DNA of 64,000 nucleotides from Pseudomonas putida (GCF_025905425.1 NZ_CP109603.1:1524001-1588000), one strand, 5' to 3'; positions 36,757-45,756 are shown, counted from the first letter of the stretch. The notes: generated from the sequence alone by a model not told the origin. A program made the numbers and translations.

Positions 36757-37824
36757 TTAACTGACAGAGTTATGCTTCGTGTCTGTAGCCTTGATCGCAG
36801 TGTTTTTTTCAGTGGCGGTGTGCTCCAGCGGATTGCCCTCTGTTGCCACCTTACCCCCCCGCGTCTTGACCAACGACACCACCACCCCACCCAGCAACAG
36901 CCCAAACGTCACCCCCAACGAAAGCAACGCCGGCACCTTGCCCACCATGCCGTGGTAGAAGATCTTGCAACCAATAAAGATCAACACCAACGCCAACGCA
37001 TACTTGAGGTAGATAAACCGGTGCATCAACGCTGACAAGGCAAAGTACAGCGAGCGCAAACCGAGAATGGCAAAGATGTTCGAGGTGTAGACAATGAACG
37101 GGTCCTGGGTAATGGCGAAGATCGCCGGCACGCTGTCCACGGCAAACACCAGGTCGGCCAGTTCGATCAGCACCAGCGCCAAAAACAGCGGCGTGGCATA
37201 ACGCAGCGCCTTGCTTTGCCCGGGCGGTGTCTGGCGCACGAAGAAGTGCGAGCCATGGATCTGGTCGGTAACCCGCATGTGCCGGCGCACGAACTTGATA
37301 ATCGGGTTGTTGGCCAGGTCCGGGTTGCTGTCTTCCTTCGACAGCGCCATCTTCACCCCGGTAAACAGCAGGAAGGCGCCGAAGAGGTACAACACCCATT
37401 CAAAGTTCTGCACCAGCGCCGCACCTACGCCGATCATGATCGCCCGCAGGAACACCACACCCAGAATGCCCCAGAACAATACCCGGTGCTGATAGCGGCG
37501 GGGGATGGCGAAGAAGCCGAAGATCATCGCCATGACGAACACGTTGTCCATCGACAGCGACTGCTCGACCAGGAACCCGGTGTAGAACTCCAACGCCGAC
37601 TGCGCGCCCAGCTCGAACCAGACCCAGGCACCGAACAGCACACCGACGCTGAAATAGCCCGAGTACAGCAACAGGCTCTCGCGCATTTCGATCTCGCGGT
37701 CCTGGCGGTGCAGCACGCCCAGGTCGAGCACCAGCAAACCGATGACGATGGCCATGAACACCAGCCACAACCAGGTGCTGGTGCCGAGAAACGGGGTGGT
37801 GAGAAATGTGTGCAGAGCTGTCAT
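36757..37824 (-). CDS. TerC/Alx-family integral membrane protein
   Basis: 355 residues from MTALHTFLTTPFLG. About nine hydrophobic helices; the family motif is VEQSLSMDNVFVMAMIFGFFAIP and, in the second half, LVLIELADLVFAVDSVPAIFAITQDPFIVYTSN, with the acidic residues that form the metal site. TerC/Alx proteins export manganese. The ATG at 37824 has GAGGGG eight bases upstream, and the longer frame to 37908 runs through the leader RNA. A candidate manganese riboswitch lies in that leader. A lysine/threonine-rich tail ends the protein. Confidence 0.9.
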   Translation of the reverse strand: MTALHTFLTTPFLGTSTWLWLVFMAIVIGLLVLDLGVLHRQDREIEMRESLLLYSGYFSVGVLFGAWVWFELGAQSALEFYTGFLVEQSLSMDNVFVMAMIFGFFAIPRRYQHRVLFWGILGVVFLRAIMIGVGAALVQNFEWVLYLFGAFLLFTGVKMALSKEDSNPDLANNPIIKFVRRHMRVTDQIHGSHFFVRQTPPGQSKALRYATPLFLALVLIELADLVFAVDSVPAIFAITQDPFIVYTSNIFAILGLRSLYFALSALMHRFIYLKYALALVLIFIGCKIFYHGMVGKVPALLSLGVTFGLLLGGVVVSLVKTRGGKVATEGNPLEHTATEKNTAIKATDTKHNSVS

Positions 37825-37854
37825 GAGCCCCTCCTTGATTGTCGACGTTGCATG

Positions 37855-37945
37855 GCAACAGTGATCCGACATGGCGGCTTGGCAGCCGTCAGAGGGGCCC
37901 GGTATCACATAGGCTTGAGCCTAGTCCCCTTTGCGTGGGATGCCG
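37855..37945 (-). promoter_or_regulatory. Possible yybP-ykoY (manganese) riboswitch before terC
   Basis: The minus-strand leader contains AAAGGGGACTAGGC, one base from the conserved AAAGGGGAGUAG loop of this riboswitch class, followed by a short stem (GGCTCAAGCC) and later paired stretches ending before GAGGGG. The class commonly controls alx/terC/mntP genes. The rest of the consensus was not checked in detail, so the call is tentative. Confidence 0.45.
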
Positions 37946-37987
37946 AACGCCGACCTGTTACATTTCTTTGCCTGATGTGAAGGCGCC

Positions 37988-39295
37988 TCAATACACCCAC
38001 ACTTCCACCCGCCGATTGCGCAAGCGCCCTTGTTGCTGGTCATTGCCTGCCACCGGCAGCTCATCGCCCATCCCGGTCACCTCCAGCACGTCCACGCCAT
38101 CGCGTGCCAGCTCGCGGCGCACCGCCAGCGCTCGCAGGCGTGAAAGCAGCGCCGCGCGCCCCGGTGTTTCCTTGGGGTCACCAAAGCCCACCAGCACCAC
38201 CTTGCTGTGCAACTTGCCGGCCTGGCGCAGGTACTCGGCCACCCGCTGTACATCGCGCAAGGCCTTGTTGTCGAGGCTGGCGCTGCCTTCCTGAAAGCGA
38301 AAGTTGACGCTCAGCCGCTGCGCGTGCTGGGCCAGCGTGCGGTAGCGCGGCGGCATATCGGCCTGGGGGGGGACAGGCTGGGCCTTGACCTGCTGCGAGA
38401 CGAAGCCCAGCTGGGCGACGATGGCCTGGCCGGCAGGGCTCTGGGCGAATTCTGCCAGGGCCCTGGCCTGGGGCTTGGCATTGGCTGGCAGGTAGAAGTA
38501 CAGGCGGCGCGACAGCGGGTAGTCCTCGCTGGCCACCTGCGAACGCTGCGGCAGCATGGCCGCTGCATCCCCCTCGGCTACCGCCAGCACCTTGGCCCCA
38601 TGCACCGCTGCCAGGCTGCTGAAGCCAATAGCCTGGCGGTCGGCGCTGACCCGTTCGGCAAGTTCGTCACTGGACTCGAAGCGCTGGGCCTGGGCCGACA
38701 GCTCGCCTCGATGAGGGTCGAGCACCAGTGCCTTGAAAGTCTCGAAGGTGCCGGAGCGATCGTCGCGGGCGTACAGGTGAATCACGCCGCCCGCAATGCC
38801 CAACGCGTCCCATCGCTGGACCTGCCCCGAAAAAATCTGCGCCAGTTGTTGGGTGGTCAGTTGCGGCAGCGGGTTGTCGGGGTGGACAATCACCGCCACG
38901 CCATCAAGGCCGATGACCTGTTCGGCGCTGGCTGCGCGCAAATCGCCAAGGGCCCGCAGTTGCTTGACTTCCGCGTCGTTGATCGGCCTCGAAGCGGCAG
39001 CCAGGTCGGCCTCGCCCCGGCCCAACGCCGCGAAGCCGGTGCTGGAACCGTGGGCGGCGATGTCGATACGCAACGGTTGCCCGCGAACGTCGCGGGCGGT
39101 GATGACGGTTTCGTTGGCGTGCACACCGGGCGCCTGTTCGATGGCAGTTGCCTGCTGCGAGCGCAATTGCGCCTGAACCAGGGCGGGTAGCAGAGCGGCA
39201 CCGATGGTATTGGAGCCCTGCACGCGCAAGTGCGCGAACTCGGCCAGGGCCGATAACGGTAGCACGGCAAGCAGAAGGAGCAGCAGGCGGGGCAT
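37988..39295 (-). CDS. PstS-like binding domain fused to an OmpA-like peptidoglycan-binding domain
   Basis: 435 residues. A signal peptide (MPRLLLLLLAVLPLSALA) precedes a phosphate-binding-protein-like domain: LRVQGSNTIGAALLPAL, then AAHGSSTGFAALGRGEADLAAASRPI, and IHLYARDDRSGTFETFK. The last 110 residues form an OmpA C-terminal domain (FRFQEGSASLDNKALRDVQRVAEYLR and GRAALLSRLRALAVRRELA, ending in NRRVEVWVY). The OmpA part would hold the protein to peptidoglycan. Such fusions are found in Pseudomonas beside phosphate-responsive genes, but no Pho box is seen here. It may store, sense or recruit phosphate rather than feed an ABC importer. Confidence 0.87.
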   Translation of the reverse strand: MPRLLLLLLAVLPLSALAEFAHLRVQGSNTIGAALLPALVQAQLRSQQATAIEQAPGVHANETVITARDVRGQPLRIDIAAHGSSTGFAALGRGEADLAAASRPINDAEVKQLRALGDLRAASAEQVIGLDGVAVIVHPDNPLPQLTTQQLAQIFSGQVQRWDALGIAGGVIHLYARDDRSGTFETFKALVLDPHRGELSAQAQRFESSDELAERVSADRQAIGFSSLAAVHGAKVLAVAEGDAAAMLPQRSQVASEDYPLSRRLYFYLPANAKPQARALAEFAQSPAGQAIVAQLGFVSQQVKAQPVPPQADMPPRYRTLAQHAQRLSVNFRFQEGSASLDNKALRDVQRVAEYLRQAGKLHSKVVLVGFGDPKETPGRAALLSRLRALAVRRELARDGVDVLEVTGMGDELPVAGNDQQQGRLRNRRVEVWVY

Positions 39296-39408
39296 GCCGG
39301 GCTACCTGTGGCAAAGAGTTGCCCGGCAGATTACGACGGTGGCGTGATAGAAATGTGACAGCCGGGCGATAGTAGGCCAGGGGCTGGCCCACTATCGGGC
39401 GAGTCGAA

Positions 39409-40557
39409 TCAGTGCGCCCCTGCCGACTTGCTCAGGTCACTCTCCGCCCACTCGGTATAGATACACGCATCGGCCACCGCCCAGCGCACGCTCACGGTAT
39501 CCCCCGGCTGCATCGGCATGCCTGCCGCAGACAGCGCCTTCACGGTCATCTCGGTACCGCCTGCGGTGACCACGTGGCACGTCTGGCTTTCACCCAGGAA
39601 CAGCACCTCGGCCACCTTGGCACGGACTTCGTTCCAACCGGCTGGCAGGGGTTGTGCCGCCGCCTGGGCAGCGGTCAGTGCCAGGGCCTTTTCCGGGCGC
39701 ACCATGATCAGCGCCTGCTGGTCGGCAGCCAAGCCTGCGGTCAGGCGGATTGCCACCGGCTGGCCCTCGAAACTGCCCGCACCATTGCTGCTGGCCTTGA
39801 TCCGCAGGAAGTTTGAGTTGCCCAGGAACGAGGCGACGAATGCGTTCGGCGGGTTCTGATAAAGGTCGTAACCGCTGCCCAGCCCAACGATCTTGCCGTG
39901 GCTGAAGATGGCGATGCGCTGGGACAGGCGCATGGCTTCTTCCTGGTCGTGGGTCACGTAGACGATGGTGATCCCCAAGCGCCGGTGCAGCTGGCGCAGT
40001 TCATCCTGCAGGTCTTCACGCAGCTTCTTGTCCAAGGCGCCGAGGGGTTCGTCCATCAGCAGAATGCGTGGCTCGTAGACCAGCGCCCGGGCGATCGCCA
40101 CGCGTTGCTGTTGGCCACCCGACATTTGCGAGGGCTTGCGGTGGGCGAATTTTTCCAGTTGCACCAGCTTGAGCATGGCGTCGACGCGCTTGTTGATCTC
40201 GGCGGCGCCGAGCTTGCGGATGGCCAGTGGGAAGGCGATGTTGTCGCGCACGTTCAGGTGCGGGAACAGCGAGTAGCGCTGGAACACCATGCCGATATCA
40301 CGCTTGTGCGGCGGTACGTTCACCAGCGACTGGCCCTCGACCAGAATCTCGCCGCTGCTCGGGGTTTCGAAACCGGCCAGCATCGACAGGGTGGTGGACT
40401 TGCCCGAACCGCTGGAGCCGAGGAAGGTGAGGAACTCGCCGTCCTGGATCTCGAGGGCCAGGTTGTCCACGGCGGTGAAGTCGCCGTAGTGCTTGTTCAG
40501 GCCGCGCAGGCTGACCAGGGTCTGGTTGTGCGCGTTGTCTTTGATCACTGCACTCAT
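39409..40557 (-). CDS. ABC importer ATPase, PotA-like
   Basis: 382 residues from MSAVIKDNAHNQTLVSLRG. Walker A GSSGSGKST, signature MSGGQQQR, Walker B ILLMDEP and H-loop YVTHDQEEAM are all present, with a C-terminal TOBE domain (AIRLTAGLAADQQALIMVRPEKAL). It energises the two permeases encoded upstream. The ATG at 40557 begins the ATPase; a longer frame to 40701 overlaps the permease gene. It is the last gene of a four-gene set: binding protein, permease, permease, ATPase. Confidence 0.93.
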   Translation of the reverse strand: MSAVIKDNAHNQTLVSLRGLNKHYGDFTAVDNLALEIQDGEFLTFLGSSGSGKSTTLSMLAGFETPSSGEILVEGQSLVNVPPHKRDIGMVFQRYSLFPHLNVRDNIAFPLAIRKLGAAEINKRVDAMLKLVQLEKFAHRKPSQMSGGQQQRVAIARALVYEPRILLMDEPLGALDKKLREDLQDELRQLHRRLGITIVYVTHDQEEAMRLSQRIAIFSHGKIVGLGSGYDLYQNPPNAFVASFLGNSNFLRIKASSNGAGSFEGQPVAIRLTAGLAADQQALIMVRPEKALALTAAQAAAQPLPAGWNEVRAKVAEVLFLGESQTCHVVTAGGTEMTVKALSAAGMPMQPGDTVSVRWAVADACIYTEWAESDLSKSAGAH

Positions 40558-40574
40558 TGTTGTTCTCCGGGCAC

Positions 40575-41384
40575 TCAGGCGTTGACTTCGGTGCGCCGGC
40601 GCAGGGCGGCGGCAATAATCATCACAAGCAGGGACAGGCCGATCAGCAGGGTCGAGGCCACCGCTATCACGGGGCTGAGGTCCTGGCGCAAGGTGGTCCA
40701 CATCTTCACCGGCAGGGTCTGCAGGTCGGGGCTGGCCATCATCACGCTGAGCACCACTTCATCCCACGACACCAGGAAGGCGAACAGGCCGCCGGCGATC
40801 ATGCCGGGGCGGATGGCTGGGAAGGTCACCTTGAAGATCGCCTGCAGGCGCGAGGCCCCGCAGATGACCGCGGCGTCTTCGATCGACTGGTCGAACAGCT
40901 TGAGCGAGTTGATGATCGAGATGATGGTGAAGGGCAGGGCGACGATCACGTGGCTGACCACGAACGCGAACAGCGTGCCGGTGTAGCCAAGCTTGAGAAA
41001 CAGCGCGTACACCGCCACGGCGATGATCACCAACGGCACGATCATCGGCATGGTGAACAGGCCGTAGAGCATCTCGCGGCCGGGGAAGCGGCCGCGCACC
41101 AGGGCAAATGCGGTGGGCAGGCCCAGCAGTACCGCGGCGACTGTGGTGAGCACGGCGACTTTGAGGCTGGCCAGGGCCGCATCCATCCACTCGGGGTTGG
41201 AGAAGAACTGGCCGTACCATTTGAAGGTCCAGCCCGGTGGCGGGAACACCAGCCACTGGGAGGAGCCGAACGACAGCAGCACGATGAACACCACCGGCAG
41301 CAGCAGGAAGGCGGCGATGACCCCGGTGGTCAGGTACAGGCCGGTACGCAGCGGGCGGCCCATGGCATTGGGTGACAGGAGCAT
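40575..41384 (-). CDS. ABC importer permease, PotC-like
   Basis: 269 residues with six hydrophobic helices. The coupling motif of binding-protein-dependent permeases is SIEDAAVICGASRLQAIFKVTFPAIRPG (EAA loop). It pairs with the permease encoded at 41391-42308; the gap is six bases. AGGAG precedes the ATG at 41384 (GACAGGAGC). The set looks like a polyamine or opine type uptake system. Confidence 0.92.
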   Translation of the reverse strand: MLLSPNAMGRPLRTGLYLTTGVIAAFLLLPVVFIVLLSFGSSQWLVFPPPGWTFKWYGQFFSNPEWMDAALASLKVAVLTTVAAVLLGLPTAFALVRGRFPGREMLYGLFTMPMIVPLVIIAVAVYALFLKLGYTGTLFAFVVSHVIVALPFTIISIINSLKLFDQSIEDAAVICGASRLQAIFKVTFPAIRPGMIAGGLFAFLVSWDEVVLSVMMASPDLQTLPVKMWTTLRQDLSPVIAVASTLLIGLSLLVMIIAAALRRRTEVNA

Positions 41385-41390
41385 GGCGGA

Positions 41391-42308
41391 TTACCTCGCG
41401 TTGCCGACCGGGGATTCCGGCTGCAGCTTCAGGTACAAATAGAAGAGCACCAGGGTGATGAGCACCAGCAGTGCGGCGGCGGCGCTGGCCAGGCCCCAGT
41501 TGAGGAACGACTGCACCTGCTGGATGATGAATTCGGGCAGCATCATGTTCTGCGCGCCACCGAGCAGGGCCGGGGTGACGTAGTAACCGAGCGACATCAC
41601 GAACACCATCAACGCCCCCGAGAACAGCCCCGAGCGGCACAGCGGCAGGAACACTTTCCAGAAATTGGTCCATGGGCTGGCCCCACAGATCGACCCGGCT
41701 TGCAGCACCATCGGGTCGATGGCATGCATGGTCGCCTGCAGTGGCAGCACGATGAACGGGATCATGATGTAACTCATGCCGATCACCACGCCGGTAAGGT
41801 TGTGCACCATTTCCAGCGGGGTATCGATGATACCCATGGCCATCAACGCCTTGTTGATCACCCCCGAACTCTGCAGCAGCACCAGCCACGAGTAGGTGCG
41901 TGCCAGCAGGCTGGTCCACATCGACAGCAGCACGATGTTCAGCAACCAGCGGCCCCAGCCGTTGGGCACCAGGGTGATTGCCCAGGCCAGCGGGAAGCCC
42001 AGCAGTACGCTGATCAGGGTGACCACGCCAGCGACCGAGAAGGTGTTGAACAGCACCCGTGCATAAGCCGAGTTGGCGAACAACTGCTCGTAGTTGCCCA
42101 GGCCCGGCACCGGCTCTAGCACGCCACGCAACAACAGGCCGATCAGCGGGGCGAAAAAGAACAGGCCAAGGAACAGCAGGGCAGGCAGCAGGTTACGGCT
42201 GCCTTTCCAGCGTTGGCCCAGGCTTGCGCGGCGGGGGGCCGTACCCGGGGCGCCGGTGCCCGTCGGGGCACCTTGCGCATTGTGCAGGGCGTTGATGGCG
42301 ACTTTCAT
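41391..42308 (-). CDS. ABC importer permease, PotB-like
   Basis: 305 residues from MKVAINALHNAQGAP. After an unusually long, non-conserved N-terminal arm of about 45 residues come six helices with the EAA loop MVLQAGSICGASPWTNFWKVFLPLCRSG. Its ATG overlaps the binding-protein gene stop by four bases (ATGA), indicating coupled translation. Confidence 0.92.
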   Translation of the reverse strand: MKVAINALHNAQGAPTGTGAPGTAPRRASLGQRWKGSRNLLPALLFLGLFFFAPLIGLLLRGVLEPVPGLGNYEQLFANSAYARVLFNTFSVAGVVTLISVLLGFPLAWAITLVPNGWGRWLLNIVLLSMWTSLLARTYSWLVLLQSSGVINKALMAMGIIDTPLEMVHNLTGVVIGMSYIMIPFIVLPLQATMHAIDPMVLQAGSICGASPWTNFWKVFLPLCRSGLFSGALMVFVMSLGYYVTPALLGGAQNMMLPEFIIQQVQSFLNWGLASAAAALLVLITLVLFYLYLKLQPESPVGNAR

Positions 42309-43330
42309 TTGACCAACCACTCATTCCAGCGCGCGGCGATGGCCTGACCGTTCTTCGCCCAGTAGGCGAAGTCCAGCGTGACCTGATCCTGGGCGTAGGC
42401 TGTCGGCAGGTTTTGCGCGAGGTCTTTATCAAGCTTGGCCACGCTGTCGACGTTCACCGGCGCGTAGGCGGTCTTGTTGGCGAATTCGGCCTGGCCTTCG
42501 GCGCTGCTGGCGTTGGCCAGGAACTTCATGGCCGCGTCCTTGTTCTTGGCGCCTTTGGGGATGACCAGGAAATCGGCCATGACCAGGTTCTGCTTCCAGC
42601 TCACGCCAACCGGCGCACCGTCTTGCTGCAGGGCGTAGACGCGGCCGTTCCAGAACTGCCCGAGCGAGGCTTCACCCGAGGCCAGCAGTTGCTGCGACTG
42701 GGCGCCACCGCCCCACCAGACGATGTCTTTCTTGATGGTGTCGAGCTTCTTGAAGGCGCGGTCCAGGTCCAGCGGGTAGAGCTTGTCGGGCGCGACGCCG
42801 TCGGCCAGCAGGGCCAGTTCCAGCACGCCGGGGCTCGGCCACTTGTACAGGGCACGTTTGCCAGGGTAGGTCTTGGTGTCGAACAGCGCGGTCCAGTCCA
42901 CCGGCTTGTTGGCGCCGAGCTTGCCTTCGTTGTAGCCCAGCACGAACGAGAAGAAGAACGAGCCGACGCCATGGTCGGAGACGAAGCGCGGGTCGATCTT
43001 GTCGCGTTGGATGGTGTTGAAGTCGAGGGGTTCGAGCAAGCCTTCGCTGGCGGCGCGCAGGGCGAAGTCGGCTTCGACATCGACCACGTCCCACTGCACA
43101 TTGCCGCTCTCGACCATGGCCTTGAGCTTGCCGTAGTCGGTTGGGCCGTCCTGGACGACTTTGATGTTGGTCGATTTGCTGAAGGGTACGGCCCATGCTT
43201 CTTTCTGGGCGTCCTGGGTGGTCCCGCCCCAGCTGACGAAGTTCAGGCTGTCGGCGGCCTGTGCGGCCTGACATGCCAGGGTCAGCAGGCTGGCGGACAG
43301 CACTGCGGTTACACGTTTGCTCAACAGCAT
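42305..43330 (-). CDS. Periplasmic binding protein, PotD-like
   Basis: 341 residues with signal peptide MLLSKRVTAVLSASLLTLACQAAQA. The mature start SLNFVSWGGTTQDAQKEAWAVPFSK is typical of the spermidine/putrescine-type binding-protein family, as is KAMVESGNVQWDVVDVEADFALRAA. It captures the substrate, possibly a polyamine, opine or related compound; the exact ligand cannot be read from sequence. It starts the operon; a palindrome at 43480-43491 lies about 150 bases upstream and may be its operator. Confidence 0.92.
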   Translation of the reverse strand: MLLSKRVTAVLSASLLTLACQAAQAADSLNFVSWGGTTQDAQKEAWAVPFSKSTNIKVVQDGPTDYGKLKAMVESGNVQWDVVDVEADFALRAASEGLLEPLDFNTIQRDKIDPRFVSDHGVGSFFFSFVLGYNEGKLGANKPVDWTALFDTKTYPGKRALYKWPSPGVLELALLADGVAPDKLYPLDLDRAFKKLDTIKKDIVWWGGGAQSQQLLASGEASLGQFWNGRVYALQQDGAPVGVSWKQNLVMADFLVIPKGAKNKDAAMKFLANASSAEGQAEFANKTAYAPVNVDSVAKLDKDLAQNLPTAYAQDQVTLDFAYWAKNGQAIAARWNEWLVK

Positions 43331-43479
43331 GGTTACGCCCTCGTTGCTTTTGTTATTCGAGGCGGGGCTTTTGGTGCGCCCGCCAACAGTATTCGGGGAG
43401 CAGCTAAAACAAAGTGTCGGTGGCCGATTGTGAGTGTAGGTGCCGGCCTGAAGATTTAAGGTCTACGGGATATCATATT

Positions 43480-43491
43480 ATGGTATTCCAA
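43480..43491. promoter_or_regulatory. Palindromic operator candidate upstream of the Pot-like operon
   Basis: TTATGGTATTCCAA here differs from the palindrome at 44719-44730 by one base in the ten-base core (TGGTATTCCA against TGGTATACCA). The TGGT-N2-ACCA shape is that of GntR/FCD-family operators. It lies in the 235-base gap 43331-43565 that has no gene; the remaining sequence there shows only a short REP-like fragment (GCTGCCGCTCCTACAG). Confidence 0.5.
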
Positions 43492-43565
43492 ACTTTTGGC
43501 AAGAGGGGAAGGCGACCGGCCATCACTCCGCCGTCATCAGGCTGCCGCTCCTACAGAGCCCTGTG

Positions 43566-44687
43566 TCAGCTGACCGTCACCGGCTCGAACGGTATGCTCT
43601 GCACCACCTCCAGCTCATACCCCGCCAGCCCCGCATACTTCAGCGGCGGCCCCAGGTGGCGCAACTTGCCCACGCCCAGATCCTGCAGAATCTGTGCACC
43701 AGTCCCGACTTCCGAATACACCTTCGACTGCCCGCGCTGGTAAGGCCGCACCGGCTGGGTCAGCTGCGGCACCCGTTCAAGTAACGCCTGCGAAGATTCG
43801 TGGTTGGCCAGGATCACCACCACGCCAGTGCCTTCTTCGGCGACCTTCTGCAGCGCCGCCCACAGCGTCCAGTTGGCCGGCCCTGCATATTCGGCGCCGA
43901 CCAGGTCGCGCAGTGGGTCGATCACATGCACACGCACCAGGGTGGGTTGCTCGCGGCGGATGTCGCCCATGACCATGGCCATGTGCACGCCACCTTCGAT
44001 GCGGTCTTCGTAGGTGACCAGGCGGAAGGTGCCGTGCACGGTGGGCAGTTCGCGTTCGCCGATGCGTTTGAGGGTCTGCTCGGTGCTCAGGCGGTAGTGA
44101 ATGAGGTCGGCAATGGTGCCGATCTTGATGCCGTGCCTGGCGGCGAATATTTCCAGGTCCGGGCGGCGCGCCATGGTGCCGTCGTCATTGAGCACTTCGA
44201 CGATCACTGAGGCCGGTGTGAAGCCAGCCAAGCGCGCCAGGTCGCACCCGGCTTCGGTGTGGCCGGCGCGGTTCAGCACGCCGCCTTCGCGGGCGCGCAG
44301 GGGGAAGATATGCCCTGGCTGCACCACGTCTTCAGGCCGCGCGTTCGGCGCCATGGCCGCCGCCACGGTGCGCGCTCGATCGGCGGCGGAAATGCCGGTG
44401 GTGACGCCGGTGGCCGCTTCGATCGACACGGTGAAGGCCGTGCTGAACACGCTGCCGTTGGCCGGGACCATCTGCTCCAGGCCCAGCCGCTGGCAATGAT
44501 CGTCGGTCAGCGTCAGGCAGATCAGGCCACGCGCCTCACGGGCCATGAAGTTGATGGCCTGGGCGTCACAGCGTTCGGCGGCGATCAGCAGGTCGCCTTC
44601 GTTTTCCCGATCTTCGTCGTCCACCAGCAGGACCATCTTGCCTTGCCGGTAGTCCTCAAGGAGTTCTTCGATGCTGTTGAAAGCCAT
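43566..44687 (-). CDS. RibB with degenerate GTP cyclohydrolase II half (RibBX type)
   Basis: 373 residues. The N-terminal 200 residues are a full 3,4-dihydroxy-2-butanone 4-phosphate synthase: [17 protein letters not shown] (metal-binding acidic loop), [10 protein letters not shown] and [13 protein letters not shown]. The C-terminal half has the outline of GTP cyclohydrolase II but where the zinc cysteines should be it reads [20 protein letters not shown], with no cysteine. It therefore should make the four-carbon riboflavin precursor but not open GTP. This is a paralogue form known from several proteobacteria, usually beside a functional RibA elsewhere. It is divergent from a DUF1330 gene. 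Confidence 0.9.
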   Translation of the reverse strand: MAFNSIEELLEDYRQGKMVLLVDDEDRENEGDLLIAAERCDAQAINFMAREARGLICLTLTDDHCQRLGLEQMVPANGSVFSTAFTVSIEAATGVTTGISAADRARTVAAAMAPNARPEDVVQPGHIFPLRAREGGVLNRAGHTEAGCDLARLAGFTPASVIVEVLNDDGTMARRPDLEIFAARHGIKIGTIADLIHYRLSTEQTLKRIGERELPTVHGTFRLVTYEDRIEGGVHMAMVMGDIRREQPTLVRVHVIDPLRDLVGAEYAGPANWTLWAALQKVAEEGTGVVVILANHESSQALLERVPQLTQPVRPYQRGQSKVYSEVGTGAQILQDLGVGKLRHLGPPLKYAGLAGYELEVVQSIPFEPVTVS

Positions 44688-44718
44688 GTTGCACGCTCGC
44701 TGTGATGGGATGATTATT

Positions 44719-44730
44719 ATGGTATACCAT
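44719..44730. promoter_or_regulatory. Palindrome ATGGTATACCAT in the ribB-like/DUF1330 divergent region
   Basis: A perfect 12-base palindrome, with extra symmetric bases outside (ATT...CAT), sits between the two divergent start codons at 44687 and 44766. It has the form of a GntR/FCD operator. No such regulator gene is in the window. Confidence 0.6.
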
Positions 44731-44765
44731 CATACATAAAATTTTTTGTGGCAGGAGAGCAGCGG

Positions 44766-45059
44766 ATGAAAGCGTATTGGATCGCCCACGTGGACGTGAC
44801 TGACCCTGAGCAGTACCAGCAGTACACCCAGCGGGCGCCTGCCGCCTTTGCTGCGTTTGGCGGGCGGTTTCTGGCTCGGGGTGGGCGTAGCGAGGCGATG
44901 GAAGGGCGGCCGACGCCGCAGCGCAGTGTGGTGATCGCGTTCGATTCGTATGAGCAGGCGGTGGCTTGTTATCGGTCCGCGCTGTACCAAGAAGCGTGCA
45001 GCCATCGCCAGGGTGTGGCGAAGGCTGAGGTGATCATCGTCGAAGGGATCGAGTTTTGA
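44766..45059 (+). CDS. DUF1330-family protein
   Basis: 97 residues from MKAYWIAHVDVTDPEQYQQY, the typical opening of the family. RGGRSEAMEGRPTPQRSVVIAFDSYEQAVACYRS is the central conserved block. The fold is a ferredoxin-like dimeric alpha/beta barrel; function is unknown. AGGAG lies nine bases before the ATG. It shares a short divergent promoter region with the RibB-like gene, with a palindrome in between, so the two may be co-regulated. Confidence 0.9.
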   Translation: MKAYWIAHVDVTDPEQYQQYTQRAPAAFAAFGGRFLARGGRSEAMEGRPTPQRSVVIAFDSYEQAVACYRSALYQEACSHRQGVAKAEVIIVEGIEF

Positions 45060-45183
45060 GCTGATCAATGAAGGCGCTGGCCGATGGGCGCTTGGTAAGC
45101 CTGCTGGAAGGGCGGACGCCACGGATGAAATGATCGGGCGTGTGCGTATCCGCGAAGGGGCCGGTACAGGCTATGCTTGCCCC

Positions 45184-45585
45184 ATGAGCCTACCACCCAA
45201 CCTTCGCCAACCTTGCCCCCCTGGCGCCTGTAACTGCGGCCGCGAGCACCTGGCCGAGCACCCGGCGGCGGCGCAGCGCATCCTTATGCTCACCCGTCAG
45301 GAAGAAAAGCGCCTGCTCGAGCGGTTGGAGAACCTCAAGGACCTGGACGACCTGCAGCGTTTGCAGCAACGGATGTACGAGAACCTGGGCATTCGTGTGC
45401 GCATTGCCCCGGGGTTCAACGAGGTGCGGACCATGCGCGGTATCGTCATCGAACTGGACGACCAACCGGGGCTGTGCCGCAAGACTCGGCAATTGATACC
45501 GGCGGCCATACGGCGGGGGTTGGAGCGTAATCCGCAGGTGGCGTTCCGCTTGCTGGATGCCTATGATCTGCTGCGCGATGCTTGA
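45184..45585 (+). CDS. Conserved hypothetical protein with N-terminal cysteine motif
   Basis: 133 residues from MSLPPNLRQPCPPGACNC. The N terminus carries CPPGACNCGREHL, a compact cysteine cluster that could bind a metal. The rest is helical (EEKRLLERLENLKDLDDLQRLQQRM) and then globular (IRVRIAPGFNEVRTMRGIVIEL). No named domain is recognised. Cytoplasmic. The ATG at 45184 is preferred to the upstream GTG-like start at 45130, which adds non-conserved residues. Confidence 0.72.
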   Translation: MSLPPNLRQPCPPGACNCGREHLAEHPAAAQRILMLTRQEEKRLLERLENLKDLDDLQRLQQRMYENLGIRVRIAPGFNEVRTMRGIVIELDDQPGLCRKTRQLIPAAIRRGLERNPQVAFRLLDAYDLLRDA

Positions 45586-45756
45586 AGGGTGTACGCCAAA
45601 GGGCGGCCCGCAACGTGAGGGCTGTAATGGCGTTGGCGAGCAATCGATTCATCTCGGTCATTTTCCCGCCACATCGGCCAGCACCCTCAAGGGAATATGC
45701 CCCTGAGTGAGGTGTTGGCGCTTTATGGTTTCGGGTTTCAAGGAGGACGCTGACAG

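Noticed and set aside
43331..43565. FMN riboswitch for the RibB-like gene
   Set aside because: The upstream region of that gene is the 78-base divergent gap at 44688-44765, too short for an FMN riboswitch and without its conserved blocks; 43331-43565 lies downstream of the gene.
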